NCBI GenBank assembly: GCA_002716125.1
Contig: PAZH01000060.1
Span: 1-64,000, forward strand
DNA from: Rhodospirillaceae bacterium
Lineage (GTDB): Bacteria; Pseudomonadota; Alphaproteobacteria; UBA8366
DNA: 64,000 nucleotides
Reading direction: 5' to 3'
Below the pieces are notes generated by a model, which had not been told where the DNA came from, ran no database searches, and was given only the letters and a program-made list of their open reading frames with translations. A program made the position numbers and the translations under genes. Position 1 is the stretch's first letter, and each line of letters begins with the position of its first letter. Positions 47,666 through 57,407 of this stretch are shown in pieces.

Positions 47666-48832
47666 ATGAAAGACGACACAATCATTACCCATTCCGGCCG
47701 CCATCCTTTCGAGAACCACGGCGTGGTTAATCCACCTGTCTACCATGCCTCAACGATTTTGTTCCCGACGATGGATGAATACGTCAACCGTGGGGATACG
47801 GCGCGGATCCGGTATGGACGCCGGGGCACACCGACAACGTTCGCGTTGGAAGACGCCTTAACCGAACTCGAAGGCGGCCCGGCGAAGGGTACCGCCATTG
47901 TCCCGTCGGGCCTGGCGGCGATTACAATGTCTTTGATGGCCTTCGTTCAGACAGGCGATCACATTCTCATCACCGACAATACCTATGGACCCACCCGCAG
48001 CTTCAGCACGGGAAAACTGTCGCAACTCGGTATCGAAGCCGAATTTTACGATCCCGCGATTGGCGCCGGGATCGAAAAGCTCATCCGCCCGAATACGCGT
48101 CTGATTTGGTTAGAGTCGCCGGGCAGCCAGACATTCGAAATGCAGGATGTCCGTGCAATTGCCGAAGTGGCGAAGTCCAAGAGCATCGTGACAATGATCG
48201 ATAATACGTGGAGTGGCGGCTACTACTTCAAACCTCTCTCCCACGGCATCGATATTTCGGTTCAAGCAGGAACGAAATATATCGTCGCGCATTCAGACGT
48301 CATGCTCGGCTCGATAACCTGCAATGAAGCGACGTTCGATCAAGTTTACGCGTCCGCACAAAGCTTTGGTGCCTGTTCCGGCCCAGATGACATTTATCTG
48401 GCTCTTCGCGGCCTACGCACGATGGGTGTCCGGATGCCTCGACACCACGAGTCGGGGTTAAAAATTGCCCGTTGGCTGCAAGAACGACCGGAAGTCATTC
48501 GTGTGATGCATCCGGGCTTACCGCAAGATCCTAGCCATGAACTTTGGAAGCGAGACTTCACGGGTGCATCCGGATTATTCGGATTTGTCGTGGAAAGCGA
48601 TAATCCGCTCAAAGCGGCAGCCATGATGGATGGCCTTAAATTTTTTGGTATGGGCTCGAGCTGGGGCGGATTTGAAAGCTTACTTATTCCGGCCTCACCT
48701 GAGAAAAATCGGACGGCAACCGACTGGAATCCTGGCGGTTTCACAATGCGTATCCATGTTGGGCTCGAAGATGCCGACGACCTTATCGCCGACCTGGATG
48801 CAGGCTTCGAGCGATATAACCAAGCAGGCTAG
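47666..48832 (+). CDS. metC: Cystathionine beta-lyase (PLP, Cys/Met family)
   Basis: PLP enzyme, 388 residues. The Lys is in SVQAGTKYIVAHSDVMLG, and GGPAKGTAIVPSGLAAI is the phosphate-binding region. The sequence matches alphaproteobacterial cystathionine beta-lyases more than gamma-synthases. I chose the ATG at 47666; the longer frame from 47555 overlaps the divergent gene's start. First gene of a run that goes on with hisI and modA. Confidence 0.9.
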   Translation: MKDDTIITHSGRHPFENHGVVNPPVYHASTILFPTMDEYVNRGDTARIRYGRRGTPTTFALEDALTELEGGPAKGTAIVPSGLAAITMSLMAFVQTGDHILITDNTYGPTRSFSTGKLSQLGIEAEFYDPAIGAGIEKLIRPNTRLIWLESPGSQTFEMQDVRAIAEVAKSKSIVTMIDNTWSGGYYFKPLSHGIDISVQAGTKYIVAHSDVMLGSITCNEATFDQVYASAQSFGACSGPDDIYLALRGLRTMGVRMPRHHESGLKIARWLQERPEVIRVMHPGLPQDPSHELWKRDFTGASGLFGFVVESDNPLKAAAMMDGLKFFGMGSSWGGFESLLIPASPEKNRTATDWNPGGFTMRIHVGLEDADDLIADLDAGFERYNQAG

Positions 48833-48834
48833 CC

Positions 48835-49224
48835 ATGGCGCATGATGAAGTAATATCGAGCATTAAATTCGATGATCGCGGGCTCGTGCCGGCGATTGCG
48901 CAGCAGTTCGATAGTGGCGAAGTATTGATGATGGCGTGGATGAATGCCGAATCCGTTTCGGAAACGCTCGATACCGGGCGCGTATGCTATTGGTCGCGTT
49001 CACGCCAATCACTTTGGCGAAAGGGTGAAACCTCAGGCCAAACCCAATCTCTGAAAGAAATGATTGTCGATTGCGATGGCGACACGCTGCTTCTAAAAGT
49101 CGATCAAATTGGTGTCGCTTGCCACACGGGACGGCGGTCCTGTTTTTTCAGCGCCGTACGCGATGGTTCACTCATCACAATCGCGGAACAGATTGTTGAT
49201 CCTTCGGAGCTGTACAAAACATAA
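48835..49224 (+). CDS. hisI: HisI, phosphoribosyl-AMP cyclohydrolase
   Basis: Third step of histidine synthesis. Signature segments are GEVLMMAWMNAES, CYWSRSRQSLWRKGETSG, the metal-binding DCDGDTLL and ACHTGRRSCFF with zinc cysteines. 129 residues, without the HisE domain. The ATG is 2 bases after the metC stop. Confidence 0.96.
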   Translation: MAHDEVISSIKFDDRGLVPAIAQQFDSGEVLMMAWMNAESVSETLDTGRVCYWSRSRQSLWRKGETSGQTQSLKEMIVDCDGDTLLLKVDQIGVACHTGRRSCFFSAVRDGSLITIAEQIVDPSELYKT

Positions 49225-50008
49225 TCGAGCGCTCCGGGTTTTCGGATTTGTCGCCGTTCTCTTGGGATTCATTGCGACCTGGATCCCGGAACTTCATTCG
49301 GAAACCGCGTCGGTAAAACTCTTCGCTGCTGCGAGCACATCAGTCCCAGTCCAAGAACTCGTTTCCATTCTAAACAATGAAGACGGCATCCGAATTGTTC
49401 CTGTGTTTGCAGCGAGCGGTGCCCTCGCCCGCCAAATCGAACACGGCGCACCTGCGGACATTTTCCTTTCCGCGCACCCCGTATGGATGGATCGGCTGGA
49501 AAAGTCGAAACGGTTGCGCCGCGAAACGAGACGGGACGCCATCGGCAATTGCTTGGTTTTGGCTCGCGCCCCGACAGAACCTAAATTGCCTTCGATCTCC
49601 AAAAATTTGATTGAAGTTCTTCAAAGACACAGATTTGCCATCGGAGACCCTGCATTCGTACCGGCCGGTTTCTACGCAAAGGAAGTTCTCGATAACTTAG
49701 GGGCATGGAAAAAGCTCTCTCGAACATTGGCGAGGCTTCCGAGTGCACGCCACGTTCTGTTGTTGTTAGAGCGTGGAGAAGTGTCCGCCGGTTTCGTCTA
49801 TCGCTCCGATACCTATGCCAGCAAGAACATTCAAATTGACCAAACGATAGAGCAAAAGATGTATTCGGAAATCGTATATCCTATAGCTATAATAGATAGA
49901 GCCCATAACTCGCCACAGACGGAAAGCGCATACAACTTTCTAACTTCTCCACGGGCTATCCAAGTGTTCGAAAAACATGGCTTTAGACCTCTCACGAAAA
50001 AATGTTAA
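49196..50008 (+). CDS. modA: Molybdate-binding protein ModA
   Basis: Periplasmic binding protein of the molybdate ABC importer. After a signal-like stretch (RALRVFGFVAVLLGFIATW) the mature protein reads LFAAASTSVPVQEL and later FAASGALARQIEHGAPADIF, the ModA signature with oxyanion-binding Ser residues. The start is unsure: no ATG fits; TTG at 49193 or 49196, inside the end of hisI, gives a signal peptide; the ATG at 49109 gives an implausibly long N-terminus. About 270 residues. modB and modC follow one gene later. Confidence 0.85.
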   Translation: MILRSCTKHNRALRVFGFVAVLLGFIATWIPELHSETASVKLFAAASTSVPVQELVSILNNEDGIRIVPVFAASGALARQIEHGAPADIFLSAHPVWMDRLEKSKRLRRETRRDAIGNCLVLARAPTEPKLPSISKNLIEVLQRHRFAIGDPAFVPAGFYAKEVLDNLGAWKKLSRTLARLPSARHVLLLLERGEVSAGFVYRSDTYASKNIQIDQTIEQKMYSEIVYPIAIIDRAHNSPQTESAYNFLTSPRAIQVFEKHGFRPLTKKC

Positions 50009-50072
50009 CCGAACCTCTCCAACTTTATGCCACTTAAGCTTCATGGGTTTCCCGCAGGTTGGTTAGCAAAAA

Positions 50073-52346
50073 TTGACAGTAACAAACGACCAAAACGCCG
50101 AGTTAGCATGGGCAAAAAAGCTACATCAGGCGGACCTCCTAGACGAAGCGTCAGAGAAGTATGCGGAAATATTGGACGCAGACCCAAACCACGCGGAAGC
50201 GGGTTTTTTGCTCGGTACCATCGAGTTTTCTGCGAATAATCTCGGCAAAGCTGCCCAGCACCTGACAATAGGCGTCCTCGGCTTAGACCATCCGGAGGAC
50301 GCTCAAAAATATCTTGCCCAAGTACTGCAGATTTCTTCGGTTACAGAACGAAAGCTGTATTCGGAATGGTTGACGCAGACCGCTTCTTTAAGTGCGCAGG
50401 CAAATGGCGTTGTCGCACTTCTAAGGGTTCTACGCTTATGCGGCCTGCCAAATGAAGCCAGGCACTTAAGCGAATCGAAATTGGATCATTTCAAAAATGA
50501 CCTCGAATTCTTAAAACAGTATGGCGCGATACAGTTCGAATTTGGTCAATTCCAAGAATCATTAGCCGCTTACGAAACCGTCTATGCGGCAATGCCAGAC
50601 AACCTCGAAATTTCAATTGCTTATGCAAGCGCGCTCGGAAAGGCGGCGCAGGTCGAGAAAGCCCTAAAGATTATGTTGGAGGCGTCTCAGGCCTTAAGAA
50701 ATGTGGTAGACAGCTCGATGCGCCGCGCCGTGCTGTCGCATCTATTGCAATGTTTCAACCATCTCGAACTGAAGACGAACGCTGTCACTTTTTTCGAGGA
50801 GTTCACGTTACGAAATCCCGAATTCTCTGAAGGATGGGCTTGTCTTGCGCGAGCGCAAAGAGCCATTGGACAGTCGGAAAATGCGAGACTTAGCGTAACC
50901 GAGGGGTTGTCGAAAACGGGTCCAGATGTTGAACTCATCTGGCTGCAAACATTCTTTGAATTGAAGCCAATCTACGATTCGAGCGAAGAAATCGCGAACC
51001 AGCGTGAACGCTATCGTCAACGCCTGACGGATCTATCTCAAAAATTAAAAGGCGCTAACGACGAAGACCGGAGCCGCGCGCTTATGCTCGCTGGTGAGAC
51101 CACACCGTATCTGCTCCCTTACCAAGGGGGTAAAGACGATAAAGATCTACAACAGATTTATGGCTCAATGCTCGTTGACCTTGTGAACAGCGGCAAGGAT
51201 GTTCTGGCTCCGGCGTCAGGCAAACATGCACCCCTGCGTCACGTTATGTTCGTTTCGGAGTTTGTGTGGCGCCACACGAATTGGCGAATGAAGCGGAGTT
51301 GGCTCAAGTTTCTCGACCGGGAGCGTTTCAAGGTCAGCTGCCTGCACTTGGGACAAAATACTGACGAGATGACCGAAGAGATTAAAGGCTATTCAGACGA
51401 CTTCTATCACATTCCGCTAAACATAGATGCTGCCAAACGCTTAATTCGAGAAACCGCACCCGATGTCATCTTTTATCCCGAGGTCGGGATGAGTGGAATC
51501 GTGCAGTTACTCGCTACACAACGACTAGCTTCGGTCCAATGTTGTGGGATTGGCCACCCGGTGACGACGGGTCTACCGACAATCGACTATTTTGTTAGTG
51601 GATATCTTATCGAGCCTGTCGACGCCCACGGCCAATACTGCGAAGAATTGATAACCCTTCCCGGGATATCCTTCCCTTACCTTCCTTCCCCTCTCGATGG
51701 ACCCGCGTTCGACAGAAGTGACTTTGGTTTAGACGATTCCGATATTGTTTATCTCTGTTTGCAAACGCCGCAAAAATATCTCCCTCATGACGACTATCTT
51801 TACGCCCAAATAGCGACTGAAGTTGATAGAAGTAAATTTGTATTCCTCGAAGGCGGCAGTGAAGTTTTCGATATGTCCATCATGAAGAAAAGATTACGGG
51901 AAGCATTCGCCGAGGCAGGCGTCGACTTCGAAAACCACGTCCGTTTTCTGCCACACCTGTCGCCTGAAAAATACCAAGCCCTTAATACCTTAGGAGATAT
52001 CGCTCTAGACACACCGGAATGGTCTGGCGGGAACACGACGCTGGAAGCCTTGTATCAAGGTTTACCCGTCGTCACTTTGCCAGGTGGTGGTATGCGCTCT
52101 CGAGTCAGCGCAGGCATGCTCAGCCTAATGGACGTAAAGGACACCATTGCAGCCGACAGGAACGCTTTCATCGAGATCGGTGTGCGGCTTGGTAAAGACC
52201 CCGATTGGCGTTACTCAATCGCAGAAAGACTCAAGGAACAAAGATCAATCCTCGAGACCGATATGGCATGCATGAGAGCCATGGAAGACTTTCTGGAGCA
52301 TGCTGTCAAAAAGACGGAAACATTAGACCATACCCCGGCAAGTTAG
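50073..52346 (+). CDS. TPR protein with OGT/GT41-like glycosyltransferase domain
   Basis: A 757-residue protein. Residues about 10-310 are tetratricopeptide-like repeats. From about residue 390 the sequence follows the UDP-GlcNAc-transferase (SPINDLY/OGT) fold: VMFVSEFVWRHTNWRMKRSW, then PDVIFYPEVGMSG and finally TPEWSGGNTTLEALYQGLP, VTLPGGGMRSRVSAGM, the nucleotide-sugar-binding end region. The start is TTG 50073; an upstream in-frame stop leaves no better choice. No signal peptide, so cytoplasmic. The gene sits between modA and modB. Acceptor and sugar are unknown. Confidence 0.8.
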   Translation: MTVTNDQNAELAWAKKLHQADLLDEASEKYAEILDADPNHAEAGFLLGTIEFSANNLGKAAQHLTIGVLGLDHPEDAQKYLAQVLQISSVTERKLYSEWLTQTASLSAQANGVVALLRVLRLCGLPNEARHLSESKLDHFKNDLEFLKQYGAIQFEFGQFQESLAAYETVYAAMPDNLEISIAYASALGKAAQVEKALKIMLEASQALRNVVDSSMRRAVLSHLLQCFNHLELKTNAVTFFEEFTLRNPEFSEGWACLARAQRAIGQSENARLSVTEGLSKTGPDVELIWLQTFFELKPIYDSSEEIANQRERYRQRLTDLSQKLKGANDEDRSRALMLAGETTPYLLPYQGGKDDKDLQQIYGSMLVDLVNSGKDVLAPASGKHAPLRHVMFVSEFVWRHTNWRMKRSWLKFLDRERFKVSCLHLGQNTDEMTEEIKGYSDDFYHIPLNIDAAKRLIRETAPDVIFYPEVGMSGIVQLLATQRLASVQCCGIGHPVTTGLPTIDYFVSGYLIEPVDAHGQYCEELITLPGISFPYLPSPLDGPAFDRSDFGLDDSDIVYLCLQTPQKYLPHDDYLYAQIATEVDRSKFVFLEGGSEVFDMSIMKKRLREAFAEAGVDFENHVRFLPHLSPEKYQALNTLGDIALDTPEWSGGNTTLEALYQGLPVVTLPGGGMRSRVSAGMLSLMDVKDTIAADRNAFIEIGVRLGKDPDWRYSIAERLKEQRSILETDMACMRAMEDFLEHAVKKTETLDHTPAS

Positions 52347-52358
52347 TATCAGCGCCCT

Positions 52359-53057
52359 ATGCTTGGACTATCGGAATTCGAACTTGCAGCTCTGGCGTTA
52401 AGCTTAAAGGTATCAGTCACGAGCGTCATCGCGAGCCTCCCATTTGGTGTCGCGGCCGCTTGGCTGCTTGCACGTTTCGAGTTTCCGGCAAAAGCCGTCG
52501 TTGATGCCCTACTGCATCTACCATTGGTCGTTCCGCCTGTTGTGGTGGGCTATCTATTACTCATCCTATTGGGGCGTTCGGGACCAATAGGCGGTTGGAT
52601 GTACGATACGTTTGGCATCTTGTTGGCTTTTAACTGGAAAGGCGCAGCAATAACCGCAACTGTGATGGCATTCCCGCTCATGGTCAGGTCGATGCGTTTA
52701 TCTTTGGAGGCCGTCGACCGGCGACTTGAAGCCGCTGCAAGAACGCTCGGGGCATCCCGTTTACGAGTCTTCCTGACGATAACGATACCCCTTATGGCGC
52801 CAGGAATTTTGGCTGGAAGCGTTTTGTCGTTCGCTCGTGCGCTTGGTGAGTTCGGGGCTACGATAACGTTCGTTTCGAACATTCCAGGCGAAACGCAGAC
52901 ACTGCCGCTCGCACTATACACACTCGTTCAATCACCAGACGGCGAATTCGGCGCACTGAGGCTGGCTCTAATCTCGATCTTAATATCGTTGCTCGCACTG
53001 ATCGCCTCAGGATGGCTCGCGAAACGGTTCACCAGAGCTTCCGAGGCCAGCCGATGA
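52359..53057 (+). CDS. modB: ModB, molybdate ABC permease
   Basis: Five-helix permease, 232 residues. HLPLVVPPVVVGYLLL is the typical early segment. EAAARTLGASRLRVFLTITI is the EAA loop that contacts ModC, and ALGEFGATITFVSNI follows. Starts 12 bases after the glycosyltransferase gene and overlaps modC by 4 bases. Confidence 0.96.
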   Translation: MLGLSEFELAALALSLKVSVTSVIASLPFGVAAAWLLARFEFPAKAVVDALLHLPLVVPPVVVGYLLLILLGRSGPIGGWMYDTFGILLAFNWKGAAITATVMAFPLMVRSMRLSLEAVDRRLEAAARTLGASRLRVFLTITIPLMAPGILAGSVLSFARALGEFGATITFVSNIPGETQTLPLALYTLVQSPDGEFGALRLALISILISLLALIASGWLAKRFTRASEASR

Positions 53058-54154
53058 TTGATATTAACGTTCAAAAAAGCCTTGGCGATTTTCAAATAAG
53101 CGCCAAAATCGGCTTGGAAAGCGATGGAGTCATCGCGTTATTCGGGCGCTCCGGCTCTGGAAAAACGAGCTTGGTGAACATGATTGCGGGCCTCACAACG
53201 CCCGATTCAGGCACCATCTCAATAGCTGGGAAAACGCTCTTTGATTCGTCCCGGGGTATTAACGTTCCGCCTGAACAGAGAAGCCTCGGTTATGTTTTTC
53301 AAGAAGATCGGCTTTTCCCCCATATGTCTGTTGCTTCCAACTTATCGTATGGCGTGCCGAAAGGCGCTTCGGAAGTAAAGCTGAAGCAGGTTGTCGAACT
53401 ACTTGGGATCGGCGATCTATTAGACCGCCGACCTCACAATTTATCAGGCGGAGAGAAACAGCGCGTTTCAATCGGGCGCGCCCTCCTCGCCGACCCACAA
53501 CTCCTCTTGATGGATGAACCTCTCGCGTCGCTCGATGCATCTCGAAAAGATGAAATTTTGCCATTTATCGAGGAGCTATCTAACGAGCTCAAATTACCCG
53601 TCTTTTATGTTAGCCATTCAATGGAAGAAATCGTTCGTTTGGCAGATACGCTTGTCCTTATGTCAGACGGTGAAATCGCCGCAGCTGGTCCGCTAGAAGA
53701 AATCACCAGCCGCTTGGATCTGCGGCCTCTAACCGGGCGGTATGAGGCAGGTTCAGTGATCAACGTGGTTGTGTCGCAGCACGACGAACAAGACCAACTA
53801 AGCGAACTTTCATTTCGCGAAGGAAAGTTTGTCGTTCCTCGTCTCGACTTACCGATCGGTAAGAATTTAAGGGTACGGATCAGAGCGCGTGACGTCTCGA
53901 TCTCCACACAAAATCCAGAAAATATCAGTATTAACAATATTTTGTATGGCAAAATTCAAGAAATAGGCGAAGAAGAATTTGCGCTGACTGATGTATTGGT
54001 CGATGTCGGCGTCCCTATTTGGGCGCGTATTTCACGACGTTCCATTCGGCGCCTACAGCTCGGAATAGGATCAACGGTTTATGTTATGGTGAAGGCTGTG
54101 GCCATTGATCGAAGCAGTCTTGGAGGACACGGCAGAGGTCGGTTCCTAAAATGA
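53054..54154 (+). CDS. modC: ModC, molybdate ABC ATPase
   Basis: Walker A FGRSGSGKTS, signature LSGGEKQR and Walker B LLLMDEPLASLD. The C-terminal third (about residues 230-366) is a molybdate-type TOBE domain that may sense oxyanion inside the cell. 366 residues. I chose the ATG at 53054, which overlaps modB as ATGA. Its stop overlaps the next TPR gene by 4 bases. Confidence 0.96.
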   Translation: MIDINVQKSLGDFQISAKIGLESDGVIALFGRSGSGKTSLVNMIAGLTTPDSGTISIAGKTLFDSSRGINVPPEQRSLGYVFQEDRLFPHMSVASNLSYGVPKGASEVKLKQVVELLGIGDLLDRRPHNLSGGEKQRVSIGRALLADPQLLLMDEPLASLDASRKDEILPFIEELSNELKLPVFYVSHSMEEIVRLADTLVLMSDGEIAAAGPLEEITSRLDLRPLTGRYEAGSVINVVVSQHDEQDQLSELSFREGKFVVPRLDLPIGKNLRVRIRARDVSISTQNPENISINNILYGKIQEIGEEEFALTDVLVDVGVPIWARISRRSIRRLQLGIGSTVYVMVKAVAIDRSSLGGHGRGRFLK

Positions 54155-55698
54155 ATCAAAAGGCGTCTACCCCACTCGCAGATCTCATGAATGATGCCAG
54201 GGCGGCCGAGATCCGTGGCGACTGGATAACCGCATCGGAGAAGTATCGCGAAGCGGTCTCGCTGGCACCTCTAGACGCCCATGTTTGTTATCGCGCGGGT
54301 AACAGTTTGCTGGAGGCCGGAGACGCTGAGGGATCGCTGCAATATCTAGAAAAAGCTTCGATGCTCGCACCAGGCACGATCGAATTCGATTTGAAGCTTG
54401 GTGAGATTTTTTTCAGCCTCAGGCGGTTCGGAGAAGCGATCGATACTTACAAGCAGGTGCTCGCTAACGATCCCAATAATGTTTCGGCCAGCAACAATAT
54501 CGGAATTTGTCTTCAAGAAGCAGGCGAAATAGATGACGCTATTTCGGCAATGCAATACTCCCTCCGCATTGCCCCCGACGACCCAATCGTGCATGCCAAC
54601 TTTGGTTCGGCCTTAATCAAAGCTGGAAGAGCGGATGAAGCACTCGAGCATCTCATCGAAGCGACATCCAAGAACGTAAAACACGCCGAAGCTTGGAGTA
54701 ATCTAGGCGTCGCTTTTCAAGAAACCCTCAAACTCGACGAAGCGTTGGATGCACACAGAACAGCGTTAGCCTTAGCACCGAATAACTCATCGATAAGATA
54801 TAACCTCTCGATGACCCTTTTGTTGCTCGGCGAATATATCGATGGGTTTGAAGTTTTCGAGCACCGGCGTCATATGCCAGATCGGAAGCCACGATCGTTT
54901 GATATTCCTGAGTGGTTTGGTGAGTCTTTGGTGGGTAAGTCAGTCCTGGTTCACGCCGAACAAGGTGCCGGCGATACCATAATGTTCGCGCGGTTCTTAA
55001 CCCGTCTGACAGATTCCGGAGCGCACATCACATTCTCCGTGCAGCAATCACTGGAATCATTGGAATTCAGGTTTGCGAAGTCCGTCGACGTAAAATCTGG
55101 AAAAATCGAACCGACAGATTTTGACTACCAAATTCCACTTTTGAGCCTTCCAAATCGTTTCGATATTACATTGCAAGATATTGGTAATTCGGAACCGTAC
55201 ATAGCGCCGCCTCAAGCTTTCCAGAATACCAAATCGGATGTCTCGCGAATTGGGCTCGTTTGGGCCGGGAACCCCAACCATACCAACGATCTCAACAGGT
55301 CAATTCCGTTCGCGAAACTCGCACCGCTTTTAGCTCTGCCTCAAATACAATGGGTGAGCTTACAGGTTGGTGAAAGAGCGGCTGATATCGCTAAATCAAA
55401 CTCTTCAATCGAAGACCTAAGCGCCGGGCTACAAAACTTCTCAGATACTGCGGCCGCAATCGCAAATTTAGACCTGGTGGTTACGGTCGACACGTCTGTC
55501 GCCCACTTGGCCGGGGCGATGGGCGCGAAAGTATGGATTCTTCTTCCGTATGCTCCCGATTGGAGATGGTTGCTCAATCGCCAGGACACCCCTTGGTATC
55601 CACAAGCACGATTGTTTAGACAAACCGAACCAAAGGCTTGGGATTCGGTAATTATGCAGGTTTCAGCGGCTATCGCACAAAAAGAATACGCTATTTAA
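54151..55698 (+). CDS. TPR protein with GT9-like (heptosyltransferase-fold) C-terminus
   Basis: A 515-residue protein. Residues about 10-240 are six to seven TPR units (for example AEAWSNLGVAFQETLKLDEA). Residues about 265-510 look like the GT-B half seen in TPR-glycosyltransferases related to GT9: RIGLVWAGNPNH, LDLVVTVDTSVAHLAGAMG and WRWLLNRQDTPWYPQARLF. The ATG overlaps the modC stop (ATGA), so translation is coupled to a molybdate transporter, which is odd. The downstream gene starts 128 bases later. Cytoplasmic; acceptor unknown. Confidence 0.8.
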   Translation: MNQKASTPLADLMNDARAAEIRGDWITASEKYREAVSLAPLDAHVCYRAGNSLLEAGDAEGSLQYLEKASMLAPGTIEFDLKLGEIFFSLRRFGEAIDTYKQVLANDPNNVSASNNIGICLQEAGEIDDAISAMQYSLRIAPDDPIVHANFGSALIKAGRADEALEHLIEATSKNVKHAEAWSNLGVAFQETLKLDEALDAHRTALALAPNNSSIRYNLSMTLLLLGEYIDGFEVFEHRRHMPDRKPRSFDIPEWFGESLVGKSVLVHAEQGAGDTIMFARFLTRLTDSGAHITFSVQQSLESLEFRFAKSVDVKSGKIEPTDFDYQIPLLSLPNRFDITLQDIGNSEPYIAPPQAFQNTKSDVSRIGLVWAGNPNHTNDLNRSIPFAKLAPLLALPQIQWVSLQVGERAADIAKSNSSIEDLSAGLQNFSDTAAAIANLDLVVTVDTSVAHLAGAMGAKVWILLPYAPDWRWLLNRQDTPWYPQARLFRQTEPKAWDSVIMQVSAAIAQKEYAI

Positions 55699-55826
55699 AT
55701 CAAAAAGATAGCAATCTTCAAACTGCCCAATTTCAAAAAATTTTCTCCAGGAAGTATATTGGAGGTAATCAGGCATTCCTTTTGCATATTCTTTTTCCGG
55801 CAATAGCAGATAAGAAGATATCTCAT

Positions 55827-57407
55827 ATGGTTGTGGAACGCTTCCCATCTGTGGGTGAAAGCTCTTCCGAAACTTCTCTCGATCATCGGGAGAAATTGAA
55901 GTCGAGTGACCAATTAGCGTTGATCGTAACGCAGTTACGTCGTGCCGGTAAGAAGATCGTCATGGCCCATGGCGTGTTTGACTTGTTGCATATGGGGCAC
56001 GTCCGGCACCTCAATGAAGCCAAAGCTCACGGAGATGTCTTAATTACAACCATCACCGCTGACGCCTTCGTAAATAAGGGCCCCGGAAAACCGGTTTTTT
56101 CAGAGCATCTTAGAGCGGAAATGCTCTCTGCTCTCACTGTCGTCGACTTTGTCGCCATCAATCGCGCGCCGGATGCAGAAGCATTATTGGAAGCAATTCG
56201 ACCCGATACATACGTCAAAGGCGCGGATTATCGTGACGAAGACGCTGACGTAACCGGGAAGATCTCAAGGGAACGCGAAGCGGTCGAAACACACGGCGGT
56301 AATCTCGTCTTTACCGACGACATAACATTCAGTTCTACGGAACTCCTGAACCGGCATTTCGAAGTTTTTGATCCGCAGGTACGAGATTTTCTTGGTCGGT
56401 TGCGAGCGGATGGCGGCCTTCAGGAAATTCTAAATCTCTTGGAGGCGTTAAGGTCTCTCAAGGTGCTCGTTGTCGGTGATGCAATAATCGACGAATACCG
56501 ATACGTCACCCCGATGGGGAAGTCTCCTAAGGAGAACATGATTGCAACTAGGTTCGAGGAGATGGAAGCGTTTGCCGGCGGCGCCATCGCAACCGCAAAT
56601 CACGTTGCAGGGTTGTGCGGGAGTGTCGATCTTCTCACGAGCCTTGGAGATGACAAGGCAGACCAGAAACTCGTTGAAGAAAGCCTGAACGAGAATGTCA
56701 CCTTGCATCAGTTACAGCGTCGACAGACGCCCACGACCCGCAAGATTCGTTTCATTGATAAAAGCTATTTTCGGAAGTTATTCGAAGTTTACCACTTCGA
56801 CGACGCACCTATGCCGCGTCCATTACAATACGAATTCGACGACATGGTACGTGAGCGTGCAAACGACTATGACCTGGTCATCGTCAATGATTTTGGACAT
56901 GGCTTAATCGCGCCGAGTACGATCGAGCTTCTCTGCCGCCGTTCGAAATTCTTAGCGGTCAACGCACAGAGCAATAGCGCGAATTTTGGGTTTAATTTGG
57001 TGACGCGCTATCCCCGTGCCGATCTGGTTTGTATTGATACGCCTGAAGCAAGGTTGGCGGTCGGGAGCAAGTTTATGGATCCGTCAGAAATGGTCGGACG
57101 GGCCCTACCCGCGGCGATCAATTGTGACCGCATTATTCTAACGCTCGGCCGCGGTGGCTGCTCGACTTGGGCGAAGACTGAAGACGTCCAGACCGTTCCT
57201 GCATTCGCAAAAACGGTTGTTGATCTGGTCGGTGCCGGCGACGCGTTTCTGGCTGCCAGCGCACCTATCGCCGCGGTTGGCGGCACGATGCAACAAATCG
57301 GTTTCGTCGGAAATGTTGCAGGTGCACTGAAAGTCGGCATCGTTGGTCATAGGAGCTCTATTGACCGTGCCGCTATCGTAAAATCTATATCTGGCCTTCT
57401 GAAATGA
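55827..57407 (+). CDS. Nucleotidylyltransferase-PfkB kinase fusion (HldE-like, reversed order)
   Basis: Two activities like HldE, but in reverse order. Residues 43-175 are a cytidylyltransferase-like domain (HGVFDLLHMGH at about 48-58, with the HxGH motif). Residues about 210-526 are a PfkB kinase domain with VVGDAIIDEY and VDLVGAGDAFLA; the catalytic Asp is residue 472. E. coli HldE has the kinase first. It would phosphorylate a sugar phosphate and link it to a nucleotide. I chose the ATG at 55827; earlier in-frame starts read through AT-rich spacer. 526 residues. The 128-base gap upstream (55699-55826) may hold a promoter: TTTCAA and TATATT are present but weak. Confidence 0.82.
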   Translation: MVVERFPSVGESSSETSLDHREKLKSSDQLALIVTQLRRAGKKIVMAHGVFDLLHMGHVRHLNEAKAHGDVLITTITADAFVNKGPGKPVFSEHLRAEMLSALTVVDFVAINRAPDAEALLEAIRPDTYVKGADYRDEDADVTGKISREREAVETHGGNLVFTDDITFSSTELLNRHFEVFDPQVRDFLGRLRADGGLQEILNLLEALRSLKVLVVGDAIIDEYRYVTPMGKSPKENMIATRFEEMEAFAGGAIATANHVAGLCGSVDLLTSLGDDKADQKLVEESLNENVTLHQLQRRQTPTTRKIRFIDKSYFRKLFEVYHFDDAPMPRPLQYEFDDMVRERANDYDLVIVNDFGHGLIAPSTIELLCRRSKFLAVNAQSNSANFGFNLVTRYPRADLVCIDTPEARLAVGSKFMDPSEMVGRALPAAINCDRIILTLGRGGCSTWAKTEDVQTVPAFAKTVVDLVGAGDAFLAASAPIAAVGGTMQQIGFVGNVAGALKVGIVGHRSSIDRAAIVKSISGLLK

